Shown in pieces: positions 34,829 through 47,814 of a stretch of 64,000 bases of DNA. Numbering within the stretch: position 1 is the stretch's first letter; each line of letters opens with the position of its first letter. The DNA is taken from NCBI GenBank assembly GCA_002007465.1, contig LNAC01000349.1, positions 370,726-434,725 on the forward strand. Reading direction: 5' to 3'. The notes beneath the pieces were generated by a model. It saw nothing but the letters and a program-made list of their open reading frames with translations. It made no database searches and was not told the origin of the DNA. The position numbers were made by a program, and so were the translations under genes. The DNA is from Ailurus styani (taxonomy: Eukaryota > Chordata > Mammalia > Carnivora > Ailuridae).

Positions 34829-35642
34829 AGACTAGTAAGATGACCTATGGGTTACTGAGATGATCAAGGTTCCTGCAGACTCCAAATAGCACAGGGTTTG
34901 AGAATTGGCATAGACATGAGGTAAATGAAAGAAGGCATACTCCTGTCCCTGGTAGGTGAAAGAAACAGCCTCTCATGGACTTTTGCTAAAGAAAAACAAT
35001 GGATGGACCAATGACTGCATACAAGAGATGAAAGACAAGGTGGATATGTATACCAAAAAAGACAACAGGGCCAAAGCCATACATGGTATAGTATAACATG
35101 CAGATATCTGCTCTTGGAAAGAGACCATATATAAAAAAGTAGCTGAAACTGGGGTTACTACCATTAGGTTTAACAGAAGCCACTGTTGTTCTTCAAGATC
35201 TAGTGTGTTCTGTGTAGAATAAATATACATGTTAAGTGGTGAAGACATAAGAATCATGCTTCCGCATCTTGCAATGCTTTTATGGTAGCACTAACTTCCC
35301 AGTTTTCCAAGGGAATATAGCTTTTGGTTTACTATTTGTATGGGAGAGGCAGTGCCATGGCCTTCTGTCTGGCCCTTCTACAATAGTTGCCCTAACTCTA
35401 CAACTCAGGTAGCCAAAGCAGGGATTTTCTAGTGGCTAAGTATGTCCTTTCTAACTATGCATTCAGGAGAAATTAACCACAGGATGGTGTTGTGGATGTA
35501 CTGCGCTCACTATGAGAGTGACTAAAACCCAAAATCCCTGTATCATCTGACTTTATAAATCCTTACTCTAACGGGTGGATCACAGTGACGTACTGGATCC
35601 CCATAGATAGAATCCATGCAGAACTAAAGACTAGGAGTCCCA

Positions 35643-35643
35643 A

Positions 35644-35714
<71 letters not shown>
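35643..35714 (+). repeat. (TA)n(TG)n microsatellite inside ERV
   Basis: About six TA units, then about 30 TG units, within the retroviral protease/RT-region remnant. ERV similarity continues on both sides, so the array grew in place. Confidence 0.97.
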
Positions 35715-35715
<1 letters not shown>

Positions 35716-36931
35716 TTTTTGCACTTTCCAAGGGCACAGAAGTCTTAGAAATTGGCTGCACAAGTATTTGGGGAAGGTCGGAGGACTAACAATGTATGTA
35801 TACTTGTGGCCATCCTATAGGGTTCTTCCTCAAAGGGAGACTTCCTCCCTTCTTTCAAACATCATTAAGTCTGTAACTAGCTCCAACCTAGAAATTGTGT
35901 GAAAGGAACTTAATCACCATTTTTGTGAAAGAAGTCAAGGTTCTCTATTCACTGAATGTATAGTTTTTTAGTTATTCAGATCAAATAAGACTCTAGTAGA
36001 CTTCTCATCATTTTTAGTCCAACAGATATCAAGATCAACTACCTATTCCTCCAAACCTCTGTGTATAAAATCATTATTATTGATTATTATTAATAATGAT
36101 TATTATTGCTCTGGCCCTGCTGTTCATTACCATAACCACTCACCCCTTGTTTTTGGTGTTGAAGCATTATCATTTCCCCCTGTCATTTTAGGATCCCAAA
36201 CTCCTATTTATTTAAGGGAGCTCATTCCAGTCATGGCATGTCCCAGAACAATTCTCGGCTAATGGAAGACAACAATTAACGAGTTTTTCAAAAATACTGA
36301 TATTCCCCTCACTAATGCTTTTCCCTATACCTCTTTTAAGAGAATGTTATCTAGGCCCTCTTAGTGAAGGAGTAAAGAAGTCAAGTATGATAAACCTAAT
36401 CCAAATTTTTTGTCTTGCTAAGCCTTTAGATTTATTCTTCTATATTTCACCCAGGAAAGTCTAGCATCTCAACTTCATTTACCACAAACCACCACTGAGT
36501 CCACATTATGTCCACCAAGTAAGCAATTGTTAAAGTCAATTTCAGCTGGTTAAGATAAAATCTCAACTCTATATTGATACATTCAGCCTAATCCAATGCT
36601 ATAGTATTTATTCCTTGACATAAACTTTAAAGAATCTACTGGTAACATCTTCTTTTGGTGAATATGCAATTTATTCCAAGTTTAGATTGTGTCTTATTCC
36701 CAGAGGCTGCTGAGTTCTAGTATTAGTTTGGGTCTATACACAATGAGATTGTGGGGGGTAAGCTTCTCCTAACGACCTTAGGTCATTTTTTTCTAGGTTC
36801 TTTAAGAATGAGGAGACAAACCACCAGACAGATGAAAGAAGGAACTGCTTCTTCTGACAAGGGAGTTCAGGATGATTTGGGGTTCAAGGTCCAAATATTC
36901 ACAAGAATCCCTCCAAACATGCCAATCATTC

Positions 36932-37131
36932 CTTTTTTCTTTTCTTTTTTTTTTTAAGATTTTATTTATCTATTTGACAGAGAGAGAGAGATTACAAGTA
37001 GGCAGAGAGAGAGGAGGAAGCAGGTTCCCTGCTGAGCAGAGAGCCCAATGCCGGGCTTAATCCCAGGACCCTGAGATCATGACCTGAGCCAAAGGCAGAG
37101 GCTTTAACCCACTGAACCACCCAGGCGCCCC
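36932..37131 (-). mobile_element. CAN-SINE (SINEC), young type, reverse, exact TSD
   Basis: On the minus strand the head is 'GGGGGCGCCTGGGTGGTTCAG' read in two parts from 37131, followed by 'GGTTAAAGCCTCTGCC'. 'CCTACTTGTAATCTC' and an (AAATA)n tail come next. The 14-bp repeat 'CATGCCAATCATTC' flanks it at 36918-36931 and 37132-37145 without mismatch. It sits in the ERV gag-like region, so it is younger than the provirus. Confidence 0.95.
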
Positions 37132-37469
37132 CATGCCAATCATTCTAAGGGTCCCCAACCTTCATTAAGCTCCCCTAGGCACTGAGATCCACCCATCCCC
37201 CAGAGTCCTACAACTACTTATTGCCTTCATAACTCTCTATTATAACAGACATTTTGTCACCTGAAGCATTATATCTAATAGACATTTAATAACACTAAAG
37301 TATAAATGAAAACTAAGTTTTTATCATCACAACCATAGATTACTAGTGTTCCAATTTTCCCTAGTCATTTCTCATTTCAGGTCTAACTGAATCAGATAAC
37401 CAATACCACATTTCATATTTGACATTCTGTTTCTTGGATCTACAGCTTTATCAAACAGGATTGGATCAG

Positions 37470-37882
37470 TGTGATGACTAATTTTATGTGTTAAATTGGA
37501 GGGTATTTTAGGATAAGATTAAAATTTTTAATTGGTAAACTTTGAGCAAGCAGATTGCTCTCTATAAAGTGAGTGGGCCTCATCAAACCAGTCGAAAGCC
37601 TGAAACTAAGAGACCAATCTCCCCAACCAAAAGTCAATTTTCCAACAGACTGCCTTTGAAGTTCAACTACACCATCTCCCATTCTGGGTCTTCAGGCTGT
37701 TGACCTTCAGATTGGAACTGTATCACTGGCTCTGCTGGTCTCCAGCCTGCCAGCCCACACTATAGATTTTGGATTCACTAGCCTCCATGATCACATGAGC
37801 CAATTCCTTATAATAAAATCTTTCTTTCTATATGTATACAGACCTTATTGGTTCTGTTTCTGTGGAGAACCCTAACTATAAG
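37470..37882 (+). mobile_element. Old LTR (ERVL-like, subfamily uncertain)
   Basis: It begins 'TGTGATGACTAATTTTATGT'. Then come 'GTGGGCCTCATCAAACCAGT', 'CCTCCATGATCACATGAGCC', an AATAAAAT polyadenylation-type signal and 'TTGGTTCTGTTTCTGTGGAG'. It ends near AACCCTAAC. Orientation is assigned from the AATAAA position. The same family occurs in reverse at 62105-62553. It abuts the ERV interior but appears to point the opposite way. Confidence 0.7.
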
Positions 37883-38424
37883 AGAAAGGAAATCAGATGG
37901 TATTTAAGCAGGAAGAGATTTAACATGGAGAATGAGATGGTCACAAAACTTGTAAGGGCTGGCGGTTCAAATGTCAAGGGGGTTGGTGCTGGCTTTCAGA
38001 AAATCCTGAAGTGCACGTACCAGAGGGAAGTCACTACTCATGATTCCAGCAGCCTATAATACCAAAGAACGTGACTCTCAAGACAGTGCCAAGAAACCAC
38101 TGACAGAGCCCTATTTCTGCCACCTGCTAAGGCCCCCGTCCTGCTCACAGCTACCTCAGTGACTCAGGGCCTTTCTTTCCCTTTGGCTTCTAAATATTAT
38201 AAAAGCACTTCCCATCAGCCAAGTCCAGCAAAGAATCTAGGAAATGTAGTTCTAGAGAGTCAGAATCATGTGATCACAGTTGGGAGGTGGGGGCTGTTGC
38301 AAAGTGTTCAGAAGGGAGCAGGGTTGCTGCCAAGCTGACAGTAGAAATAGAGAGCCTGTGGTAAGCTTAGTGAAGACACAGGATCCCCAGACAAAGCACA
38401 GCTGAGAACAGTTCCTGAACAAAT
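37883..38424. other. Unassigned, repeat-like sequence after the LTR
   Basis: 'CACTTCCCATCAGCCAAGTC', 'GGAAATGTAGTTCTAGAGAG' and similar phrases suggest an old interspersed repeat, which I cannot assign. No gene is seen. Confidence 0.35.
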
Positions 38425-38625
38425 TATAAGAGCACAGAAAGTCAGAGCTAAAGAGAGCTTAGCAATCATGGAACCAGCTCCTCATTTGCAGAGAAGGAAC
38501 TAATGCCCAGAGAGGGAAATGAAATTCTTCTAAGGCCCTTTTTAATTATTGGCATAGTCAAGATTTGAACCCATAAACCATTTAAGGTTCTTTCCACCGC
38601 TTCGTGGCTGCAATATAAGTTACTT
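38425..38625 (-). mobile_element. Ancient MIR-like/CORE-type repeat (reverse)
   Basis: 'GAGCTTAGCAATCATGGAAC', 'CTCCTCATTTGCAGAGAAGG', 'GCCCAGAGAGGGAAATGAAA' and 'AAGATTTGAACCCATAAACC' follow a common old mammalian repeat related to MIR. The exact family is uncertain. Confidence 0.5.
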
Positions 38626-41600
38626 TCTGGTCTCACCAGGGGTATAGGCTGTTCCTTCCCAAACACCATGCTCCTGGGATCACTACCGTTCATCCTGGGG
38701 AACTGCACCACTACTTTGAATAATGCGCCTTCCCAGCCTGTGATATTAACAAATCGCACCCTACAGATTAAAGCATCCAAAGTACTTTACTTCTACTGGG
38801 AGATCTTGGTTTATGAAAGATTCAGACACCTGAACAGATCTCCTTTTCCAGTTTTCCCTCCTTATTCCTTCTTTCTTCTAGACTCTGCTTTAGGACCCAG
38901 GTCCTTTGGTTACCAGAAAAGAACACTCTCTCTTCTAAGGTAAAACCAACTTTCCATTTAACTGATTTACAAATAATCATGGTTCAACAGCTGCTCTGGA
39001 CTCTGTCCATCAAATCCCCCGAAACCGGGCTTTCCTTCCTGTTGGTCTACAACCATTCCAGTAAGCACCAAAAGCCTTCTTCTGAGTTTCAAATCCTTTT
39101 TTTTTTTTTTACCCCTCAAACATTTGTATCCACAGCTTCACATCCTGGCTTATTATCTCTGCCTAGATAAACATTAGCACAGCATATTATCATATCTAAA
39201 ACCCAATCACATTCCAATTTCTCTGGTTTCAGATTAGAATAACTTAATCTTTTTGGAGAGAGGAAATTTGGCAACATTTCTGTCCTTTGGCATAAGACTA
39301 GGCCTGTGATTTTGCCAGGCCACCAGAAAGAAGGAGAGGGCTATGTTAAATCTGCCTTTGCCAGGCACCTATACCCACTGGCCCTCAGGAAAATTCAAAG
39401 GAGCCTAAGAAACAGCAGACAGATTTGGAAGCACAGTGGTGGCCAGGAGCTCGTGCTGCAATGCGAGGCCCTCTGGGCAAAACAAGGCCAGACCTTGAGG
39501 GCTGAGAAGTGTACCACTGCAGAAGAAGTCCTTGTTCCTATATCCGAAGCTACGAGTTTACTACCTTCTTCCTGGACACAAGGATGATCTAGTCTCAGTG
39601 GCATGTATTCAGAGACAGGAAGACATAGATGCTCCCAGGAAAGGCTCAGACTCAATTTAGCAAGAAGCTTTGTGGCGGGAGGTGACAGAAGGGAGAACAC
39701 AGCGCATGGCTACATGACTTGAATCCCATCTCTTTCTAAGCTAGAGCTTAGAAATCTGACCAATCTACTTAACTGTTCTTCTTCCTCAGGGCCAACCCAG
39801 GAAGAACTCACACACAGAGCAAAGATCAGGGATCAGTGTGAACCGGGTGCCCTGAGTTTGGTTTTGCTAGACCTGTGTCCCTTCTGCTCCTACAAAAAGA
39901 ACCAACCTTCTCCTGTGCCAGGCAGCTTCTAGATTAAGGTGACTTGGCTGAACTCAGGAAGAGTATGGGGTGCCTGCCAACACTTGTTCCTGATTCCTCT
40001 CCAGAACTTGTCCATTTCTCAATAGAACAAACACTAAAATAGATAAAATTTCACAACTCTCTAACTGACAGGAAAAAAAAAAAAGTCCCTGTTCAGCTTA
40101 AAATGGTTTTGCAGTAAGAGGCTCCAGAGAATTCTTGAAGAGATTGGCACTGGCCATGCGTAGGCCAGAATGTACGCTTTCCAATTATCTGACATCCTCT
40201 TCCAACACATCCAGGGCTCTCTCTGCATCTCATTTGCATCAAATTCATTTTAGCACATTTTTGATTACTATTTTATTATTCCCTTTTTAATCCCAAACTT
40301 TCAATAACAGAGGTTTATTATCTTAAGTAATTCCTAGGCTTATAAGCAACCTTTACTCCCCACTACCCCCTCTACCCCCAATTGTCCACAAACTACCCTC
40401 CTTCCCCCACCACTGAACACACATAAGTACTCCTCATTACCACTCCTATTACTGGTATAAAGTAGTTCATATAAAATCATCAAAACTTGGACAGAAGCTG
40501 TCAGACATAGAAAGGTGATCCTCAAACTTGCTTAGAAAATAGTCTCTTTTTTTTTTCTTCATATCCACCATTCCTGATATCAAGGAAATCAACTCTATAA
40601 CAAAAACCTCAATAGAATAGGCCCTGCTTTCCTTTCTTGGCCACCACATCACAACACTGAAACGCACCCTGAGATTTTGATGACTGGCAGTGAAAGGTAA
40701 AAAGCAGGAGAAAAGAAGACCAAGGCAGTGGAAAGAATTGGATAGGGCAGGAGAACAGAGGAAGGACACAGAACCAAACCAAGAGAAAGAACCAGAAGAC
40801 CCACGTGATCCTTCCTCAGCAGCCCCCATGGTTCTATGTTCCAGAGTCAGCATGGTCACCTGCCTTCCTGTGGACTTACACGCAGATGGAAAGTGGCAGG
40901 TAACATGTTCCTGGAGCTCACAAAGTTCCTTACAGGAGAAGAGACCAAGAGATCTATGTACAGCAAGGCTGACCCACAGCATGAGAAGAGTCACAGCTGT
41001 TCAAGTTCTAGCTTCATAAACCTCACCAGTATATCCATGGTCCTGTGTTGTTCCCACCCCCAGCCCACAGCTAGACTTTTGAAGCTTTTTTAATAACCTA
41101 GCTCTCCTGTGTTCACTGACCCACACAGAATTTTCCACCATGTAGGGAGAACCCCCCACTGAGAGAGAATTACCAAGTTCACACATGGAGGTTAACAACC
41201 ACGGGGAGGGGTGAATGGTTCCCACTGCATCTTTCATGCCCAGACCTAGAACTGAGACTAGAGGAGTGAGCACAGCTTAGGCTATGCCAGGCAGGTGAAA
41301 AATGAGCTGTGAACCCTCCCCTGCTGGAGGAGGCAAGGCCTCTGGTTAAATCATAACAGCAGAGTTGATACGCTCTCAGGAGGAGGCTTGCCCCACTAAT
41401 CCCTCAGGAGAAAACTGTCCATGTATAACATCTCCAGCTCATTAGAGTTTCAGTTCATTTATTAAATATTGAGCACATCAGATGGTTCTCTTTGGTGTGG
41501 AGGAGCAGAGTCCTTGTTCTTGGAGGGGGATGCTGTGTATCCTCCTGAGAAAGTCCAGTTGGCCATGCTAATTGCTAACAGATTTCTCACATACTGTTAT

Positions 41601-41944
41601 TTCTTCATCTGCCCAGGAAGTACATGCTGCACCACAGGAGACGTGGGACAGAACTTTGTTGCTAGGAGTCTAAATGATAGTGGCAATTAATTATTCACAC
41701 CAGTAAAAGGAAGAAATTTAATGAGAGCCCAGCAATAGAACCTACTCTGGGAAGTTGTCTAAGATGAGGAAGAAACACAGAAGCCCTGGTCACTTCAACC
41801 ACCAATAGACCTTCAGGTGGAACCAGGCTCTATGGCAGACTCTAGGACCCAGGTGAAGACTCATTTACAAGTCATGGGACTGAGAACTGAAGGAGGGAGG
41901 TAACTTGCCAAGACACAAAGAAAGTAAGCGGCCCTGAGATCATA
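38626..41944. other. Unassigned mostly unique sequence
   Basis: Over 3 kb holds no recognised repeat or gene. The largest open frame, 40467-40994 on minus (175 codons), has no recognisable domain, no conserved motif and runs through a T-rich stretch. Short poly-T tracts occur at about 39098-39110 and 40548-40556. Confidence 0.45.
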
Positions 41945-42015
41945 TGATGTGCTGTGTTCTAAGAATTTTCTATCTATGTACTCCTTTAATCCTAACAATT
42001 CTATAAAGTTGGTAC
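41945..42015 (-). mobile_element. MIR fragment (reverse)
   Basis: 'GATGTGCTGTGTTCTAAGAA', 'CTATCTATGTACTCCTTTAA' and 'TCCTAACAATTCTATAAAG' match the antisense MIR 3' portion. Confidence 0.5.
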
Positions 42016-42654
42016 CTCACAGTGAAGCCTGGCTGATTACCAGTTACACCAATAGCGCCAATAATGTCCCACGTTTGGAAACTCGCCTAAGAGAGAACCC
42101 TCCCCTACTGAAATTTCTATAGCCTATTTGCCTTTACCCCAGACATAGCTACCTTAACCAGCAAAACCAACCCAGATTAAACCCATTCACAAGAGAGTTT
42201 TAATATATCTATGGAGTGTTGAAATAATAAGACAGGAAACAGGAAGAATCCAGTTAGAAAAGAAACAGAGGGGGTAGCTTCAATGATAAGGTATAATACT
42301 CTAGATTTGTGTTCTTATGGCCTCTGTCTCCTATCTTTGAATGCCTGTTGAAATCAAACTCAAATTTCCCTTTTCTTAGGCTAGCTCAAGGGAGTTTCTC
42401 CTTCTTGCAATCACAATTTCCCTGTCAATACTAGCATGCACACATGTAAGTGTTTGCAACATGCACACACGTGTGTGTGTTTATATCCACATGCTGAATT
42501 AAAGCATGTCAGGTAAAAGAGGTTCCACTGAAAAGATAAACAGAAATCATAACTGAGGACCTGGAAGGAAAAATAATTCCCCCATCTGATGTCACAGGGT
42601 ATATTTTCGTTCTAAGCCAAGAACAGTAACTAATGCCAATTAATACTAACCTAA
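42016..42654. other. Unassigned sequence
   Basis: No gene or repeat family is recognised, apart from a short GT/ACAC mixture near 42463-42481. Confidence 0.3.
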
Positions 42655-42850
42655 CATCTGAGGTCTTCCTGTGTGCCAGCTTCCAAGAATTTTACAAGAA
42701 TATACTCATTGAATCCTAATAACTTTTAACACAGGTACTATGGTAATCCCCACTTTGTAAGGGAAGAACTGAGAGACTAAGTAATTCACTCAATGTCATC
42801 CAGTGCATGAGTTGACAGAGCCAGGATTTGAACTGAGTACAGCTTCTCAG
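42655..42850 (-). mobile_element. MIR SINE (reverse)
   Basis: 'TTCCTGTGTGCCAGCTTCCA', 'TCATTGAATCCTAATAACTT', 'TACTATGGTAATCCCCACTT' and 'AGAGCCAGGATTTGAACTGA' are in MIR order. Confidence 0.8.
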
Positions 42851-44721
42851 CCTCTGGTCTAGGTGGTGGATGGGCAATGGAGTCTCTAGGTTCCTTCTTC
42901 TCTTTAGCAGACCTAAAGCCCAAAAAGAGGCTTTCAGAATTCCGGAGTGAAAATCTGGTGGGCATCAGCAAACAGGTCAGCTTCCTAGGTTTTAGGCAAA
43001 TGGAGGGTTTAGGATTAAAAATTTGTAAAAATAATTCTTTACTTTGTCAGCCTGTGTGACTTAAACCACCACCTCAGCAGTCAAGCAACTCTGCATTTTG
43101 ATTTTTACCTTAACGTGAAGACCCACAGACCAGCAATGTTGCCTTTCTTAACAGTCCATCTGGCTATGTCACCCAAGAGTCAGAGGCTGTACTCAGTCTT
43201 CACAGAGCCAGCAAGCGTTGGTGGTTTGTAAGTGGACACTAGCAGTATTTGATATAACCAGTATGACCAAGTAGGTAGCCCTATGAAAAGCAAGACTTAA
43301 ATTTAAGTTTGAAATTAAAAAAAAATGTACACTGTTTTAAATGTGAAGAATTGAATTGCTATGTTTGTTTCCCAAGCCAGAGACCCAGAATCGGCCTGAA
43401 AACCCATCCTGCAATTCAAACCAATCCACTACTTGAAAGCCAGCCCACAGCCAACCATCTCATCTTCTCTTGACTCTTGAGCAGAGAACACATAATGTCT
43501 TCTCTTCTCACTGGCATAAAGAGCCAATATGCATGAGAAAGGAAACAGGGCTGCAAAGAGCAGGACACAGGATACCAAATTCAAGAAACACACTGTAGGT
43601 TACTGGGAAAAAGTATTGCAAGGGTCATAGGCAGAGGTGGACAGTCATACCAAATATAAACTGCTTAAAGAGAATAGTTATTATTTCAATGGAATCATCC
43701 CAAATTTTGTCTTATGTTTGGAGACAGAAAAGAAAATCTATCCAATTTATCTGAGTTCAGAGTCTGAAGAAGCTGGCTCACAGGCTTGTTTCCTGTGAAA
43801 CCTTTTCAAAGGAATAATCTGATTTCCTGTTTATTATGGATTGCCAACCAGATTATGCCATTTCAGCTCCCTGGATCTCCTGTAATACTTTATAACCCAG
43901 AGAATATAAAGGAGCAATGGGGTTGAAAAAGGAGGGTAGACAATGGACAAGTACTTTTTTTTTTTTTGGTAAAACAACATAGGACATATTTTCAGCATTT
44001 TCAACTTCGACAAGAAATAAAAGAGAATAAAGAATTTAGAAATCTAGGGCCTAGAAGTATTTCCATTCCTTTCTTGCCTTTCATTCATTCTAATTGATAC
44101 AAGAAACCTGGGCAATTACTAATGTTTGCTTAGTCTACATTCATAAGGAAAAAAATCTGAGTAGGGGACGAGAAGACAGAGCATGCAGAGAGATTCTGGA
44201 GAAGAGAACAGTAAGATCAGCCATGTGACATAAACACAGCACTGTCCTTTACAAAGCAAGTTTCTAGTAACTCTTAGGGGCCACATTTAAAAACATTTAC
44301 TTAGCATGTCCGAAGTCCACCTATAGCCCCTCATTTTCTTCTGTTTATTCCTATCCATGTAACACATAGACAACTTATATTTTTCCAGTACTTTATAATT
44401 TACACTTTCCCATTTATCTGGTCTCTTGATGCTCCACGTAAGCCTTCTTACAGGGACCATTACAGATAGGAACACTGATCCTCACAAAGACTGGGACTTT
44501 CACCCAAGATGTGATAGGGATCTGTCTATAACATTTGTCCAGATATTAACCCTCCCTTTTTCTGCATTATTTTGACTGCCAGAATCCATCTACCCCTTTA
44601 AAAATAATCAGACACAACATTTCATCTGAGCAACTAGTACCTCTTTTTCTCTCAATCCATATGCTCTAAGTACAGCTGACTCCATGCCAAGTGTTCTGAC
44701 TCAGAGCTGGCCTATTGAGTA
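42851..44721. other. Unassigned mostly unique sequence
   Basis: No gene or repeat family is recognised. A T-run lies near 43955-43967. Confidence 0.4.
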
Positions 44722-46200
44722 TCACATGTCTTCGTTTTGTCTCTTTTTTTTTTCTTTATTTGTTCTTTTGTTTCTTGAATTCGACATATGAATGCAATCA
44801 TATTGTATTTGGCTTTCTCTGTCTGATTTATTTCACTTACCATTATACTCTCTAGGTCCACCTGTGTTATTGCAAATATACGTATATTCTCCTTTACCCA
44901 TTCATCTACTGATGGACACTTGGGTTGTTTCCATATGTCAGCTATTGTAAATAATGCTGCAATAAAAACAGGAGTGCATGTACCTTTTTGAATTAGTGTT
45001 TTCACTTTCTTTGGGAAAATACCCAATACTAGAATTACTGGATAATATGGTATTTCTATTTTTAATTTTTTGAAGAAGCTTCATATTGTTTTCCACAGTG
45101 GCTATACCAATTTTCATTCCCACCAACAGTGAACAAAAGGTTCCTTTTTTTCCACATCCTCACCAACACTTGTTATTTCTTGTCTTTTTTTTACTTTAGC
45201 CATTCTGACACATCTAAGGTGATATCTCATTTTGGTTTTGATTTGCATTTATCTGATGATGAGTGATGTTGAACATCTTTTAATGTGTCTGGTGGCCATT
45301 TGTATATGTTCTTTGGAAAAATGTCCATTGAGGTCCTCTGCTCATTTCTTAATCAGATTATTTGGTTTTTTGGTGTTGAGTCATGGAGGTTCTTTATATA
45401 CTTTTGATAGTAACTCCTTGTCACATGTATCATTTGCAAATACCTTCTCCCATCCAGTGGGCTGACTTGTGGTTTCGCTGATGGTTTTCTTTGCTGGGCA
45501 AAGGAATTTTTATTTTGATACAGTCCCAATAATTTGATTTTTCTTCTATTTTCCTTGCTGTCTATGTTTTCCTCCAGGAGTTTTATGGTTGGTTTTAGGT
45601 CTCAGATTTAGGTCTTTAATCCATTTTGAGTTAATTTTGGAGTATGGTGTAAGAAAGCAATCCAGTTTCATTCTTTTGCATGTAGCTGTCCAGTTTTCCT
45701 AGCAGCATTTGAAGAGACTGTCTTTTTCCTATTGCATATTCTTATCTCCTTTGTTGTGGGTTTATTGGCCATACATGCAAGGGTTTATTTCTGAGCTCTC
45801 TATTCTGTTCCATTGATCTGTGTGTCTATTTTTGTGCCACTATCATACTTTTTGATTACTACAGCTTTATAGCATATCTTGCAATCTAGGATTGTGTTAT
45901 ATCCAAGCTTGTTCTTCTTTCTCAAGTTTGCTTTGGCTATTCAGGGTCTTTTATGATTCCATACAAATTTTAGCCTTATTTGTTTTAGCTCTGTAAAGAA
46001 TGTTGTTGGTATTTTGATAGGTATTGTATTGAATCTGTAGACTCCTTTGGGTAGTATGAACATTTTAGCAATATTGATTCTTCCAATCCATGAATGTGGA
46101 ACATCTTTATTGTATCATATTCATTTCTTTCATCAGTATTTTCTAGTTTTTGGAGTACAGGTTTTTCTCCTCATTGACTTATTTCTAGGTATTTTATTAC
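44722..46200 (-). mobile_element. L1 (L1M/L1MA class) ORF2 3' half, reverse
   Basis: Antisense ORF2 landmarks are continuous. They begin 'TGTCTGATTTATTTCACTTA', 'CATCTACTGATGGACACTTG' and 'ATACCCAATACTAGAATTAC'. They continue 'CCACATCCTCACCAACACTT', 'TTCCATTGATCTGTGTGTCT' and 'AATATTGATTCTTCCAATCC'. Similarity stops abruptly near 46200 within ORF2. No 3' UTR and no intact frame are present. It is better preserved than the L1 block at 12-19 kb, hence younger. Confidence 0.85.
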
Positions 46201-46500
46201 ATGTCCTTAGGATAATAACCCAATCAGGAATAATGAGGTACAACTATATTTGGTTGGGTCTGCTGCAAGAAAGAGGTGATCTCTTTTCCACAAGATCTGA
46301 ACCTCACAAGATGGAGCCTGGTATCTCTAACAGCTATCACATGGAACCTGACACTGAAACCACCTATGAGCCTCTGGATCAAACCAAGTATGAAGGGAAA
46401 CCCTCCATCTTTTCAGTTAAGTAAAACAACACAATTTTTTTTTCTTAAGCTAGTTTGAATTGGGTTTTCTTTCACTTACCCTAACTGATATATTACCCAA
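46201..46500 (+). repeat. Possible LTR-like tail
   Basis: 'AAGCTAGTTTGAATTGGGTT' followed by 'TTCTTTCACTTACCCTAACT' and GATATATTACC resembles the 3' end of an old LTR-like mammalian repeat. The 5' part is not recognised. Confidence 0.3.
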
Positions 46501-47394
46501 TGCCTTGTGTACATCCCTCCCCAAAACATTCCTCAAGACAAAGAGGATAATCTTTCTAGATAGAAGATTAGGACATAAAAGGTCACACTGCCAGAACTTC
46601 AACCTAAATATTTTATCACCAGGTAGTAAGCTTCTTTTCCTGATATCATGATACTTACCCCTTGCCTCCACTCATGCTGTTTCCTTGGGCTGCATAATCT
46701 CACTCTTCCTCTCCTACCAGAATAATTCATACCCTACTGACAAACCTAGGTTCACATTTTCCTTCTTGGAATTCCTCTGGCTAATCCTGGTATTTAATTA
46801 CATAGACCTTTTGTTATTGTTCTTATTTAAAATTTTAGATACCTTATCTTTCCAAGTGGACTCTTAAGATATCTGAAGATGAAAACATGTTCTTAGACTA
46901 CATCTGTACCCCCTCGTTGCCCTAAACAGTATGTACGGTACTCATTATCAACAGGCAACATTCTTTACTGAACTAGCAAAAGGAAGTGCAAAGGAGGTAA
47001 GAGATGAAACCACAGCCAGAGAACTAAGTGATGAAAGAATGAAGAAATGGTAGAGTTAATCCCTATAGTATCCTTAATAATGGCTTTGTGATTCCATGTA
47101 AACTTTATGAATCTCTCAAGAAAAGCAGCGCATGGTTTAAAAGTGGCAATGTATCTCATACTAAGAACTGAGAAACCTACAGAATATAACACAGTCCTAA
47201 CCCCACAGTAGGCCTTCAACAAATTTTAAAAAAATCTAATCATGAGTTGGGCACCAATCCAAGTTATTACTCCATGGAATAGTCCCTGAAGTACTTTCTT
47301 AATGATGATAAATAATCCAAAACATTTTCTCATGGCTTATTTTTTCATGTTTTATTCATGTGTTAACGAATAATAAAAATAGTAACAACCATTT
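46501..47394. other. Unassigned sequence
   Basis: No gene or repeat family is recognised. Confidence 0.3.
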
Positions 47395-47545
47395 TGTCAA
47401 ATATCTACTATGTGCAAGACACTGCCAGACAGAGAGATACTTTGCATATATTATATCCAATCCTTTAAAAAGCTGCAACGTATGTAGTATTATTGACTTT
47501 TTAAAAATAAACAAGAGTACCTCAAAGAAGTTAAGTGGGAGTTCT
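47395..47545 (-). mobile_element. MIR SINE (reverse)
   Basis: 'AAATATCTACTATGTGCAAG', 'ACACTGCCAGACAGAGAGAT', 'CATATATTATATCCAATCC' and 'AAACAAGAGTACCTCAAAGA' match antisense MIR, diverged. Confidence 0.6.
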
Positions 47546-47814
47546 GTTTGGGGAACCAGAAAACCAAACAAATCTCCCGACCAAAAATCACATAGAAATA
47601 TGGGCTAAAATAATACAAACATCTGTTAAAGAGCTGAGCATGTAACAAACCAGGTGACAATTCCAAGGACCAAACACAAAGAGGGATCTGAATGCCCAGG
47701 AGCAAGTATGTGAGCTGCAGCTGCAGCAGTCTGGGGGATGGTCAGGATTCCTGGTTTCTGTGACCTAGTCCTTTGGATTTTATGCCCAGACAGGGTGAGG
47801 AGATAAAGTAAAGT

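Larger units (their letters stand above)
32275..37460 (-). mobile_element. ERVL-class endogenous retrovirus interior, decayed (reverse)
   Basis: The whole 5 kb follows, in antisense, the interior of mammalian ERVL elements. On the minus strand, a gag-like part lies at about 37460-35900. Protease and reverse transcriptase span about 35900-34500, then RNase H and integrase-like parts to about 32600. Well-preserved stretches include 'GATCACAGTGACGTACTGG', 'CTCATATATACCATTTCTAC' and 'TTAAGGGAGCTCATTCCAG'. The RT catalytic motif site is at 34811-34828 and its first residue is changed. Stops and frameshifts break every frame, the longest remaining being 94 codons. A (TG)n array and a SINE interrupt it. 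No env is seen, as is usual for ERVL. Confidence 0.8.

Noticed and set aside
34973..35257. 94-codon minus-strand frame within the ERV interior
   Set aside because: It is part of the decayed retroviral pol region, in the wrong or shifted frame for most of its length, and cannot represent an intact protein.
36070..36112. ATTATT-rich apparent palindrome in the ERV
   Set aside because: It is a simple (ATT)n/(ATG) low-complexity stretch; the inverted symmetry follows from base composition.
40467..40994. 175-codon open frame (-)
   Set aside because: No recognisable motif; a lysine run comes from a poly-T stretch on the + strand. An overlapping frame on the opposite strand is equally long-lived, which suggests local lack of stops by chance.
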